Source: Cytophagaceae bacterium
GTDB taxonomy: Bacteria > Bacteroidota > Bacteroidia > Cytophagales > Spirosomataceae
Length of the DNA: 64,000 bases
NCBI GenBank assembly: GCA_027491195.1
Contig: JAIXWQ010000012.1
Span: forward strand, 124,001-188,000
Direction of reading: 5' to 3'
Part shown: positions 16,746 through 25,434 of the stretch, piece after piece
Layout: every line of letters starts with the position of its first letter
Position numbering within the stretch: the stretch's first letter is position 1
Program-made: the position numbers and the translations under genes
Notes under the pieces: generated by a model
The model's database searches: none
Told to the model about the DNA's origin: nothing
Seen by the model: the letters and a program-made list of their open reading frames with translations, nothing else

Positions 16746-17300
16746 AACGAGCGACTCGATCACTCTAGGGAAATCCCGGTGCTCCAATACTTGGCCTTTT
16801 TTTGCGACATCTTCTGGAGTATCACTCGGCAACACTGGGAAAGAACTCTGGAAGATGGTTGCACCTTCATCATAATGCTCGTTTACATAGTGAATCGTGA
16901 TTCCCGATTCCTTCTCTCCAGCCGCCACAACAGCCTCATGTACGAAATGACCGTACATGCCTTTGCCGCCAAATTTGGGCAATAAAGCGGGATGAATATT
17001 CACAATACGTTGTGGGAATGCCTTCACGAAATCGGCTGGAATTAACCACAAGAAGCCGGCTAAAATGATCCAATCTGTTCGTAGGGATTGAACTTCTTTC
17101 AACACCGTTCCGTTCTTATAAGATTCTCGGTCAAAAACCCGGCAAGGTACGCCTAGTCGTTCTGCGCGCTGAATGATGCCTGCAGTGGGGTTATTGCAAT
17201 AGATGTGGGTGATTTGAACTTGGTCGGAACCTTTGAAATGTTCGATAATTTTTTCGGCATTAGAACCCGAACCAGAAGCAAATAAGACGAGATTTTTCAA
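16728..17300 (-). CDS. purN: Phosphoribosylglycinamide formyltransferase
   Basis: Third step of purine synthesis: formylation of GAR with 10-formyl-THF. 190 aa, the usual size. GSGSN (10-14) binds phosphate; the catalytic residues Asn101, His103 (NIHPALLPKF) and Asp144 (HYDEGATIF) are all present. It stands alone on its strand and is divergent from bshA. Confidence 0.95.
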   Translation of the reverse strand: MKNLVLFASGSGSNAEKIIEHFKGSDQVQITHIYCNNPTAGIIQRAERLGVPCRVFDRESYKNGTVLKEVQSLRTDWIILAGFLWLIPADFVKAFPQRIVNIHPALLPKFGGKGMYGHFVHEAVVAAGEKESGITIHYVNEHYDEGATIFQSSFPVLPSDTPEDVAKKGQVLEHRDFPRVIESLVLPASS

Positions 17301-17320
17301 AGGTTATCAGTTGTTTAATA

Positions 17321-17328
17321 CAAATTTA
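17321..17328 (-). promoter_or_regulatory. Candidate -7 element for purN
   Basis: Minus-strand TAAATTTG fits TAnnTTTG, 20 nt upstream of the purN start. No clear -33 box. Confidence 0.33.
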
Positions 17329-17352
17329 CATTCTTTCAGCTAAATTTAGCGT

Positions 17353-18504
17353 ATGAAAATAGGGATCGTTTGTTATCCGACGTATGGCGGAAGTGGTGTG
17401 GTGGCGACTGAATTAGGTAAGGCTTTGGCCTTAGCGGGTCATCAGGTGCACTTTATTACGTATACGCAACCCCCGCGTTTGGATATTTTCTCGGAAAATA
17501 TCTTCTACCACGAAGTTTCGGTGGCTTCTTATCCTTTATTTGAATACCTGCCTTATGAGTCTGCCTTAGCCAGTAAGATGGTGGATGTGACGATTAACGA
17601 GAAGTTGGATTTAATCCACGTGCATTATGCGATTCCTCATGCTTCGGCGGCTTATTTAGCCAAGCAGATTTTGAAATACAAAGGTATTCACGTGCCAGTC
17701 ATTACGACTTTGCACGGTACGGATATTACTCTCGTAGGTCGCGACCCCTCTTTCGAGCCGGTGGTTACCTTCTCGATTAATGAATCCGATGGGGTGACGG
17801 CGGTATCGGAGAGTTTGAAAAACGATACCTACGATGAGTTTGAGATCTTAAGTCATATCGAAGTTATTCCGAATTTTATTGATCTTCATCGGTTCCAAAA
17901 ACGCCCACACGAACACTTTAAAAAATCCCTCTGTCCTAACGGAGAGAAGCTGTTGATGCACACCTCGAACTTTCGTAAAGTGAAGCGTATCGAGGATATC
18001 GTGAAGGTATTTGCGCTCGTTCGCAAAAAGATTCCTGCGAAATTAGTCTTGATAGGCGATGGTCCGGAGCGTTCAGGTATTGAGGCTCTGTGCCGCGAAC
18101 TGGAAGTGCAATGTGATGTACGTTTCCTAGGTAAGATGGATGGAATCGAGGAGGCACTATCGCTAGCAGATCTGTTCTTATTGACCTCCGAAAAAGAGAG
18201 TTTTGGATTAGCTGCTTTAGAGGCAATGGCTTGCGAAGTTCCTGTGATTTCGTCGAATGCCGGAGGTATTCCAGAGGTAAATATTCACGGTGAAACTGGT
18301 TTTGTGAGTGAGATCGGGGATGTAAAAGATATGGCTGCGAATGCCATCAAAGTACTTTCAGATCCCGAATTACATGAAAAAATGAAGGCGAATGCCTTAG
18401 CGCGAGCAAAAGAATTTGATATTGTAAAGATCCTCCCTTTGTACGAAAAGTACTACGAGCGCATCACGTCTAAGAGCTGGAAATTCCCTAAGCAAAACGA
18501 TTAA
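17353..18504 (+). CDS. bshA: N-acetyl-alpha-D-glucosaminyl L-malate synthase BshA
   Basis: First enzyme of bacillithiol synthesis: joins GlcNAc from UDP-GlcNAc to L-malate. GT4/GT-B glycosyltransferase, 383 aa. The N-terminus GIVCYPTYGGSGVVATELG is diagnostic for BshA, as is HVHYAIPHA. The nucleotide-sugar site is the usual GT4 block ESFGLAALEAMACEVPVI in the C-terminal half. bshB and bshC are not in the window. It overlaps the convergent folK by 17 bp. Confidence 0.93.
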   Translation: MKIGIVCYPTYGGSGVVATELGKALALAGHQVHFITYTQPPRLDIFSENIFYHEVSVASYPLFEYLPYESALASKMVDVTINEKLDLIHVHYAIPHASAAYLAKQILKYKGIHVPVITTLHGTDITLVGRDPSFEPVVTFSINESDGVTAVSESLKNDTYDEFEILSHIEVIPNFIDLHRFQKRPHEHFKKSLCPNGEKLLMHTSNFRKVKRIEDIVKVFALVRKKIPAKLVLIGDGPERSGIEALCRELEVQCDVRFLGKMDGIEEALSLADLFLLTSEKESFGLAALEAMACEVPVISSNAGGIPEVNIHGETGFVSEIGDVKDMAANAIKVLSDPELHEKMKANALARAKEFDIVKILPLYEKYYERITSKSWKFPKQND

Positions 18505-18973
18505 CGTTGCTGGTATCTGTGCAGGTGTCTACTAATTCTAGCATCGTTTTGCGGGATAAAGGGTCTTGAAACGAGGGAGCAATCTCCACTAAAGGAGTCA
18601 AGATAAATTTACGCTCCGCAATCCGCGGATGAGGAATGGTTAAGTCTGCTTCTGCAATCACTACATCACTGTAATAAAGTATGTCAAGATCAAGTGTTCT
18701 TGGTCCCCAGCGCTCTTTTCGTTCTCTGCCAAATTCCTTTTCAATGGCTAACATTTCAGTTAAACAGGCTTGCGGAGCAAGGCTTGTACTCACTAAAATA
18801 ACCTGATTCAGAAAGTCCGCTTGTGGGATGGGACCCCAGGCTTCGGTTTGGTAAATCGACGAGTAAACGGATATCTTTCCTATTTTTTTTTCAATAAGCG
18901 GGTAGGCACCCTCGAATATTTCCCGGGTATTTCCTAGATTGCCGCCTAAAGAGAGGAAGAGCTGATTGATCAT
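18488..18973 (-). CDS. folK: 2-amino-4-hydroxy-6-hydroxymethyldihydropteridine pyrophosphokinase
   Basis: Folate pathway enzyme that transfers pyrophosphate from ATP to the pterin alcohol. 161 aa. Motifs seen: LGGNLGNT near the N-terminus, the signature RWGPRTLDLDILYY and the following IPHPRIAERKF. Divergent from the YqgE gene by 26 bp. Confidence 0.93.
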   Translation of the reverse strand: MINQLFLSLGGNLGNTREIFEGAYPLIEKKIGKISVYSSIYQTEAWGPIPQADFLNQVILVSTSLAPQACLTEMLAIEKEFGRERKERWGPRTLDLDILYYSDVVIAEADLTIPHPRIAERKFILTPLVEIAPSFQDPLSRKTMLELVDTCTDTSNVNRFA

Positions 18974-18999
18974 CTTTTAAAATTACTAATTTCTGCGCT

Positions 19000-19569
19000 A
19001 TGCACCCGAATTATTCTGTGGAGGATTTAGAACCCGGCATGCTTTTGTTAGCCGAACCCTTCTTAGAGGACCCGTCGTTTCATCGGTCGGTGATTTTGCT
19101 GTGCGAGCACACGACGGCGCATTCCTTCGGCTTAGTATTGAATAATAAGCAGGAAATTGTCTTTGATTCCTTTGTAGACGAGAAGGTGCTGGAGGATGTC
19201 CCTTTGTATTCTGGCGGGCCGGTTGATCCTACGATTATGCAGTTTGTGCACCGTAGGCCGGATTTAATTCCGGATGGGGTGCTGATAGGACCCGGGATTT
19301 ATTGGTCTGGGAGCTTCGAGGTCGCGATTGATAAGGTCGTGGCGGGGGAGATTGGTTTTGATGAAATCAAGTTTTTTATCGGCTATTCAGGTTGGGGAGC
19401 CGGGCAATTAGAGCGCGAGGTACGGTCGAATGCGTGGATTTTGCATCCGGGGAATGATAAATTGGTTTTTGATGAATCCCACGAGTCGTTGTGGCGGAAG
19501 ATTATGTATGCCAAAGGCGGGGATTTCAGAGTTCTTTCCACTTATCCAGACGATCCAAATTTAAACTAG
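19000..19569 (+). CDS. YqgE/AlgH family protein
   Basis: Small soluble protein, 189 aa, of the UPF0301/YqgE-AlgH family. The family start GMLLLAEPFLEDPSFHRSV and the later GLVLN, YSGGPV and GYSGWGAGQLEREV blocks are diagnostic. Structures are known for the family but its molecular role is not settled. The TAG stop interlocks with the recG stop (CTAG). Confidence 0.9.
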   Translation: MHPNYSVEDLEPGMLLLAEPFLEDPSFHRSVILLCEHTTAHSFGLVLNNKQEIVFDSFVDEKVLEDVPLYSGGPVDPTIMQFVHRRPDLIPDGVLIGPGIYWSGSFEVAIDKVVAGEIGFDEIKFFIGYSGWGAGQLEREVRSNAWILHPGNDKLVFDESHESLWRKIMYAKGGDFRVLSTYPDDPNLN

Positions 19570-21665
19570 GATATTCTCGCCCAGTTCGTGGTGTCTTTGC
19601 GCTGGGAGCGGACTTGTTCGCGGATCATTTGGTAGCCTGGCTTTTCGAGGTTAGGATCTTCTTCTAAGATTTTTTGTGCTGTTTCTCTAGCTACTTTCAA
19701 TATTTCTCCATCCTTCGAAAGATCAGCGATCATCAGGTCGATGGCGCCACTTTGGCGAGTGCCGGAAATATCTCCCGGACCACGTAATTGTAAATCGACT
19801 TCTGCGATCTCGAAACCATTATTCGTTTTCACCATCGTATCGATGCGCTTCTTCGTATCTGCTGATATTTTATAGCCCGTCATTAAGATGCAATAACTTT
19901 GTTCTGCACCTCGACCTACGCGGCCTCTTAGCTGGTGTAATTGGGATAGTCCGAATCGTTCCGCGCTTTCAATGATCATGATGGAGGCATTCGGAACGTT
20001 TACCCCTACCTCGATGACCGTGGTTGCCACCATAATCTTGGTTTCGTTTTTCACGAAGCGAGCCATTTCAATATCCTTGTCTGCTGGCTTCATCTTTCCG
20101 TGCAAGATGCCCAAAGGTACCTCCGGGAAGGCTCTCGAAATACTTTCATAACCATCCATTAGGTCTTTGAAGTCCATTTTTTTTTTTTTTTTTATCAAGG
20201 GATATACGATGTATATCTGGCGACCTTTGCTTAACTCGTTTTGAATGAATCCAAAAACCTGCAAGCGGTGGCTATCGTAGCGATGCGTGGTCTGGATAGG
20301 CTTGCGGCCCACGGGTAATTCGTTAATTATCGAAATATCTAAATCTCCGTACAATGTCATCGCTAAAGTCCTGGGAATCGGCGTCGCCGTCATCACCAAA
20401 ATGTGCGGATGAAACTCCTTATTTTTATCCCAGAGCTTGGCTCTTTGCGCCACCCCGAAGCGGTGTTGTTCATCGATGATGCACATACCTAGATTCTTAA
20501 ACTGGACCGAATCCTCGAATAAAGCGTGTGTGCCCACTAAAATTTGTAATTTCCCCGACTGCAAATCCTCGTGCAGCCCCACGCGATCCTTCTTCTTCAC
20601 AGATCCTGTCAACTTCGCAATTGTTAAGCCCAATAAGTCCGCGAACTTCTTCAGACCTTGGTAATGCTGATCGGCTAAAATCTCCGTAGGTGCCATCAAG
20701 CAGGCCTGTGTCCCGTTATCAATCGCCAACAGCATCGAAATAAACGCCACAATCGTCTTTCCTGAACCGACATCGCCCTGCAATAAACGGTTCATCTGTT
20801 GCCCCGATCGCATATCTGCGAAAATCTCCCGAATCACCTGCTTCTGCGCATTCGTTAATTCGAAGGGCATGTGCTCTTGGTAGAACTTGGTTAAAAGGGC
20901 AGCGGAAGAAAAAACTTGACCTGGGAAAGCCACTTTGCGTATCAAGTTCTGCTTAATCAGACGTAGCTGATTGTAGAAAAGTTCTTCGAATTTGAGTCGT
21001 CGTCTAGCTTGGTGTAGCCAGTTTTCGCTTTGAGGTAAATGAATATGGTACAGCGCCTCTTGCTTCGAAATCAGTTTAAACTGGGTGGTAACCTCAGAAG
21101 GAAGCGTCTCTCGAATGTAAGGAAACGCGATTTCTAATAGGTTTTTCTGCAGCGTTGCGATGGCCTTGCTATCGATGTATTTCTTCCGCAGTTTCTCGGT
21201 TAATGGATAGACAGGCTGGAAATATTTTCCTGTAGCTTGTTCGCCCTTGTAGACCTCCATCTCTGGATGCGTCATCTGCAGCTGTCCATTGAAGCTGGTG
21301 GGCTTGCCGTAAAAAAGGTAGTCGACTCCAGTGTTTAAGGACTTTTCGAGCCATTTGACTCCCTGAAACCAAACGATTTCAATGCAGCCCGTGGCATCGC
21401 AAACTTGTGCGACGATGCGCTGGCGATGGCCTGCGCCTATTTTTTCTTTGAAACGGATCCGGCCGATGAACTGTGCGTGGTCCATGTCGTCTGTGATCGA
21501 GGCGATGGGATGAACCAGGGTTCTGTCTTCGTAGCGGAAGGGAAAGTATTGAATTAAGTCGCCGTAAGTAAACATCCCGAGTTCCGTCTGTAATAGCGTC
21601 AGCTTCGCGGGGGTCATCCCACGGAGTTTGGCTAAATCAGTATCGAAAAAAGCTACGAGCGACAT
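19566..21665 (-). CDS. recG: ATP-dependent DNA helicase RecG
   Basis: Branch-migration helicase that remodels stalled forks and Holliday junctions. 699 aa, normal length: N-terminal wedge/OB domain, Walker [16 protein letters not shown] box, TATPIPRT motif III and a C-terminal helicase half with [10 protein letters not shown] run of 17 A on the coding strand (20177-20193) encodes IKKKKKM just after YPL in the C-terminal helicase half and would be slippage-prone. The start was taken as the first Met of the divergent region; the N-terminal alignment to family members is good. Confidence 0.95.
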   Translation of the reverse strand: MSLVAFFDTDLAKLRGMTPAKLTLLQTELGMFTYGDLIQYFPFRYEDRTLVHPIASITDDMDHAQFIGRIRFKEKIGAGHRQRIVAQVCDATGCIEIVWFQGVKWLEKSLNTGVDYLFYGKPTSFNGQLQMTHPEMEVYKGEQATGKYFQPVYPLTEKLRKKYIDSKAIATLQKNLLEIAFPYIRETLPSEVTTQFKLISKQEALYHIHLPQSENWLHQARRRLKFEELFYNQLRLIKQNLIRKVAFPGQVFSSAALLTKFYQEHMPFELTNAQKQVIREIFADMRSGQQMNRLLQGDVGSGKTIVAFISMLLAIDNGTQACLMAPTEILADQHYQGLKKFADLLGLTIAKLTGSVKKKDRVGLHEDLQSGKLQILVGTHALFEDSVQFKNLGMCIIDEQHRFGVAQRAKLWDKNKEFHPHILVMTATPIPRTLAMTLYGDLDISIINELPVGRKPIQTTHRYDSHRLQVFGFIQNELSKGRQIYIVYPLIKKKKKMDFKDLMDGYESISRAFPEVPLGILHGKMKPADKDIEMARFVKNETKIMVATTVIEVGVNVPNASIMIIESAERFGLSQLHQLRGRVGRGAEQSYCILMTGYKISADTKKRIDTMVKTNNGFEIAEVDLQLRGPGDISGTRQSGAIDLMIADLSKDGEILKVARETAQKILEEDPNLEKPGYQMIREQVRSQRKDTTNWARIS
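20177..20193 (-). repeat. 17-nt poly(A) tract inside recG
   Basis: Seventeen consecutive T on the plus strand, A17 in the recG message, coding for five Lys plus flanking bases. The frame is intact as given. Such a tract is expected to slip during replication and transcription, producing +1/-1 frames that would cut off the C-terminal helicase half. Confidence 0.9.
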
Positions 21666-21726
21666 AGACGAAAAATTTTGTGAATTTAGGTATATTTACA
21701 GAACGATTGCGAAAATAACCCCAAAC

Positions 21727-22242
21727 ATGAAGAGTTTTTTAGATCAAGAATTTGAATCCGATGGCTTTGTGCTGAGCAATGTCGAGGATTTATTGAATTG
21801 GGCGAGGGCTAGCTCGCTTTGGCCGATGAGTTTTGGTTTAGCGTGTTGCGCGATCGAAATGATGCAGGCTTTTGCGTCAGGTTATGATTTGGATCGTTTT
21901 GGGGTGTTTCCTCGGCCTTCCCCGCGTCAATCCGACGTGATGATTGTGGCCGGAACCGTGACCTTTAAAATGGCGGATCGCATCCGTCGCCTTTACGAGC
22001 AAATGCCAGAGCCTCGTTACGTGATTTCGATGGGTTCTTGTGCTAATTGCGGGGGTCCTTATTGGGAGCACGGTTACCATGTGGTGAAAGGAGTGGATCG
22101 GATTATTCCCGTGGACGTGTATGTTCCAGGTTGCCCACCGCGTCCAGAGGCCCTTTTAGGTGGCATCATTAAATTACAAGAGAAGATTAATCAGGAAAGT
22201 CTAGTTGCGCCTAAACGCATTCTAGCAGCCATAAATAAATAA
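21727..22242 (+). CDS. nuoB: NADH-quinone oxidoreductase subunit B
   Basis: Complex I subunit that carries the terminal N2 [4Fe-4S] cluster next to the quinone site. From the ATG at 21727 the protein is 171 aa, the family size; an upstream start at 21628 would overlap recG and add a non-homologous extension. Cluster ligands are Cys40-Cys41 ([10 protein letters not shown]), Cys105 (GSCANCGG) and Cys136 (VPGCPPRP). nuoC follows after 1 nt; nuoA is absent upstream. Confidence 0.94.
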   Translation: MKSFLDQEFESDGFVLSNVEDLLNWARASSLWPMSFGLACCAIEMMQAFASGYDLDRFGVFPRPSPRQSDVMIVAGTVTFKMADRIRRLYEQMPEPRYVISMGSCANCGGPYWEHGYHVVKGVDRIIPVDVYVPGCPPRPEALLGGIIKLQEKINQESLVAPKRILAAINK

Positions 22243-22243
22243 G

Positions 22244-22717
22244 ATGGATGTAGCATCGATCAAAGATTTAGTTCAAACGCAATTCCAATTCGAAGTCGAA
22301 TGGGAAGAGGAGATGGGGCGTTTGACCTTGCCGGCGGAGCATATTTTGCCGGTTTGTGAATTTCTTTGGAAGAATCCGTCCACCTATTTTGATTCCCTTT
22401 CTTGCCTGACGGCTATCGATCAGGGTCCAGAAGCGGGCAAAATGGAAGTCATTTATACCCTCTATTCTATTCCAAATCACGTGACTATGCATTTGCGCGT
22501 GATGTTAGATCGGGAAAAGCCTTCGGTATCCTCTGTATCATCTGTCTGGAGAACAGCGGATTGGCATGAGCGCGAGGCCTTTGATTTTTATGGAATTCAA
22601 TTCGAAGGGCATCCCGATTTGCGCAGAATATTGCTTCCAGAGGACTGGGAGGGACATCCATTGCGCAAAGATTACGTGGAGCAAACCAAATACCACGGTA
22701 TACAAGTGAAATCTTAA
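22244..22717 (+). CDS. nuoC: NADH-quinone oxidoreductase subunit C
   Basis: Hydrophilic complex I subunit of the peripheral arm, 157 aa, not fused to NuoD. The C-terminal signature WHEREAFDFYGIQFEGHPDL, then RRILLPEDW and HPLRKDY, is typical of the 30-kDa subunit family. The next gene is a glycosyltransferase (TAATG overlap), not nuoD, so the rest of complex I must lie elsewhere. Confidence 0.93.
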   Translation: MDVASIKDLVQTQFQFEVEWEEEMGRLTLPAEHILPVCEFLWKNPSTYFDSLSCLTAIDQGPEAGKMEVIYTLYSIPNHVTMHLRVMLDREKPSVSSVSSVWRTADWHEREAFDFYGIQFEGHPDLRRILLPEDWEGHPLRKDYVEQTKYHGIQVKS

Positions 22718-23592
22718 TGAAAATAGCCGGATTTACATTTATTCGAAATGCGGTGAAGAACGATTATGCAATCGTAGAAGCCATCACGTCCATTTTACCC
22801 ATCTGCGACGAATTTGTAGTGGCGGTGGGGGCGTCGGAAGATGAGACTTTGGCCTTAATTCAAAGCATTCCTTCAGATAAAATCAAGATTGTGGAGACGG
22901 TATGGGATGATACGAAACGCGAAGGTGGTGCCACTTTTGCCCTAGAAACAGATAAAGCCTTACAAGCCATCTCGAAAGACATCGACTGGGCCTTCTATAT
23001 TCAAGGGGACGAATGCGTGCACGAGGATGACTTGCCTATCGTCAAGTCTGCGATGGAGGCAAATTTAAGCGATAAAAACGTCGAAGGATTGCTTTTTCAT
23101 TACCGACATTTCTATGGATCTTACCAGCATGTGGCCATTTCGAGACGCTGGTATCGAAGAGAAATTCGGGTGGTGAAAATGCATCCAGGTGTTCATTCTT
23201 ACAAGGATGCCCAGGGCTTCAGAAAGGATGGCAACAAGATGAAAGTGAAGCTGATTCCAGCATATGTCAACCATTATGGCTGGGTAAAACCGCCCGAAGG
23301 CCTGAACAATAAAGTGCGTAATTTCACTCAATTCTACCACGACGATGCTTGGTTAGCGGAAAACGTGCCCGCAGATTACCAATTTGATTATGGTAATGCG
23401 GAACGACTTTTCCGTTTTGAGGGAACACATCCTGCCGTGATGGCGGATCGCGTGGCTCGCTCGAACTGGCCATTCTATTTCGATCCTGTTGAACTAGAGA
23501 AGAAAATGAGCTTGCGTCGTAAAATCTTACAGAAAATCGAGGACCTCACGGGATACCGCGTCGGGGAATATAAAAACTACCGCCTGCTGTAA
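22717..23592 (+). CDS. Glycosyltransferase family 2 protein
   Basis: Predicted cytoplasmic GT-A glycosyltransferase, 291 aa. The N-terminus GFTFIRNAVKNDYAIVEAI and QGDECVHEDD (about 95-104) fit the nucleotide-sugar and metal-binding parts of GT2-like enzymes; WDDTKREGGATFALETDKAL lies between. It is coupled to nuoC upstream and to a second glycosyltransferase downstream by TAATG overlaps. Sugar and acceptor are unknown; a surface glycan role is likely from the neighbours. Confidence 0.75.
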   Translation: MKIAGFTFIRNAVKNDYAIVEAITSILPICDEFVVAVGASEDETLALIQSIPSDKIKIVETVWDDTKREGGATFALETDKALQAISKDIDWAFYIQGDECVHEDDLPIVKSAMEANLSDKNVEGLLFHYRHFYGSYQHVAISRRWYRREIRVVKMHPGVHSYKDAQGFRKDGNKMKVKLIPAYVNHYGWVKPPEGLNNKVRNFTQFYHDDAWLAENVPADYQFDYGNAERLFRFEGTHPAVMADRVARSNWPFYFDPVELEKKMSLRRKILQKIEDLTGYRVGEYKNYRLL

Positions 23593-24482
23593 TGGAAGAG
23601 TCGATTCAATTTTTCCCTGCTACCAAGGCGCCTCAAAAGCCTTATTTCTCGATTCTCATCCCGAGTTGGAACAATCTGGCTTACCTGCAATTATGTATCG
23701 CAGCTATTAGAAAACACTCCACCACTTCGTATGAAATCATTCTGCATCTGAATGAAGCGAAGGATGGTTCGAAAGAATGGGTGGAATCACAGGAAGATAT
23801 CGCCTTTTCCTACAGCCCCATCAATGTGGGCGTTTGCTATGCGATGAACGCTATGGTGAAACTAGCACGCGCGGATTATTTCTTGTATTTGAATGACGAT
23901 ATGTATGTGCTGCCTAATTGGGATGGGTTTTTACAGGAAGAAATTCAATGCATCGGACATACAGAAGTCTTTTTATCCGCCACTGCCATAGAGCCTAAAG
24001 CCCAAAGCGCTTGCTCTATCCAAGCCGATTTCGGCCGGTCGATTGCCACTTTCGAAGAGGCGAGATTACTAGAAACCTACGAATCTTTGCCTTTCCAGGA
24101 TTGGCAAGGAGCGACATGGCCACCTAATGTGGTGCACCGTTCTTTGTGGGATAAAGTGGGAGGGTATTCGAATGAATTCACCCCTGGGATGTACTCTGAC
24201 CCCGATTTTTCGATGAAATGCTGGAAGGCGGGAGTTCGTTTGTTCAAGGGGATTTCACGGAGTAGAGTGTATCATTTTGGGTCCATTTCCGTGAAACGAG
24301 TAAAGCAGAACAAAGGCTATTATCAGTTTATCCGAAAATGGGGGATGACTTCGTCCACCTTATCGAAATACTATTTAAGAAGAGGCGACCGCTTCGATGG
24401 TCCCTTAGTACAACGTCCAATTCCGGTGACAGTTCAGTTGAAAAATCTGTATTACCGCCTGAGTCTTCCGTTTAGAAAATAG
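23592..24482 (+). CDS. Glycosyltransferase family 2 protein
   Basis: GT-A fold enzyme of 296 aa: FSILIPSWNNLAYLQLCIAA at the N-terminus and the metal-binding YLNDDMYVLPNWD near 97-109. A later GGYSNEFTPGMYSDPDFSMK block is the usual acceptor/base region. Last gene of the nuoBC-glycosyltransferase run. Its end overlaps the convergent third glycosyltransferase by 11 bp. Confidence 0.82.
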   Translation: MEESIQFFPATKAPQKPYFSILIPSWNNLAYLQLCIAAIRKHSTTSYEIILHLNEAKDGSKEWVESQEDIAFSYSPINVGVCYAMNAMVKLARADYFLYLNDDMYVLPNWDGFLQEEIQCIGHTEVFLSATAIEPKAQSACSIQADFGRSIATFEEARLLETYESLPFQDWQGATWPPNVVHRSLWDKVGGYSNEFTPGMYSDPDFSMKCWKAGVRLFKGISRSRVYHFGSISVKRVKQNKGYYQFIRKWGMTSSTLSKYYLRRGDRFDGPLVQRPIPVTVQLKNLYYRLSLPFRK

Positions 24483-25377
24483 AGAAGAGGAGTTTGAAAC
24501 TGTAGAGGAAGCTACTCAATTCGGATTTCCCCTTGTAGGATAGCATTGCTCGATGGTGTTTTGCGACGCTTAGGAATCTTCTGACACGTGCTGCGAGGCT
24601 TTTGGAAGCAAAATCCTGAGCTAATTCCTGCAAAATTTTGCGTTCCGCACCGTTAGGACAACGTTCCGCGAGTAAATTGAGCCTTTTAACAATCCGCGCA
24701 TTCCGCTCCTCCCGTGTGTTATAATTTTTCTTTCCCTTGCTTAAATCAGCCCCCATCGTGTTTGAACTATGTTGGCGGTAATTCACCAAAGTCGCAGGGA
24801 AATAGCTAACTCCATTTAGGGCAGCCGCTGCAAAACCTAAAATATAATCGTGTCCGACATAATCCGGGAAAGGTAAGGCGACGTCGATGATTTCGCGCTT
24901 GAAAAGCATGGCGTGTCCCATGGCTTTGGTCCCAAAAACATAGTGCAACGCACTCGGATAATCACCTAACTGATTTCGATCGGAGAATTTTCCGGTTACA
25001 TGGCCGTCCGAATTCGTCAAAGCAGAATCCGCATAAATCATGGAATTCCGACCGATGCCAGCGGCCAACAAACTGATTTTATTCGGCATCCAAACGTCGT
25101 CCTGGTCTGATAAAGCGATTAATTCCCCCTTAGCCTCCCGAATACCTCGCTCGAAAGTGGCTAAAAGTCCTTGATTTACTGGATTTGTGACCAAGCGAAT
25201 GCGCTCGTCTTGCGAGGCGTACTGTTGCAGAATCACATGACTCCCGTCTGAAGAGGCGTCGTCCACAAAAATAAATTCCAATGACGGATAACTCTGCGCG
25301 AGCAAACTGTCCACCTGTTCCCGGAGGTATTTCTCCCCGTTGTAGGTGGCCATCACAATGGAAATTAAGGGTGACAT
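24472..25377 (-). CDS. Glycosyltransferase family 2 protein
   Basis: 301 aa with the classic GT2 start (ISIVMATYNGEKYLREQVDS), FVDDASSDGS and the SDQDDVW block, the pattern seen in many rhamnosyl- and galactosyl-transferases of O-antigen clusters. GHDYILGFAAAALNG is the expected acceptor-side motif. Single gene on its strand, divergent from the ABC exporter. Confidence 0.85.
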   Translation of the reverse strand: MSPLISIVMATYNGEKYLREQVDSLLAQSYPSLEFIFVDDASSDGSHVILQQYASQDERIRLVTNPVNQGLLATFERGIREAKGELIALSDQDDVWMPNKISLLAAGIGRNSMIYADSALTNSDGHVTGKFSDRNQLGDYPSALHYVFGTKAMGHAMLFKREIIDVALPFPDYVGHDYILGFAAAALNGVSYFPATLVNYRQHSSNTMGADLSKGKKNYNTREERNARIVKRLNLLAERCPNGAERKILQELAQDFASKSLAARVRRFLSVAKHHRAMLSYKGKSELSSFLYSFKLLFSIF

Positions 25378-25434
25378 TCGGAGTAGTTTCTGAAAATTGT
25401 CGTAATTTGACCAAAATTTTGATAAAAAGCCGCA

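Noticed and set aside
21628-21726. Upstream start for nuoB
   Set aside because: It would overlap recG and add residues not expected in NuoB; the ATG at 21727 gives normal length.
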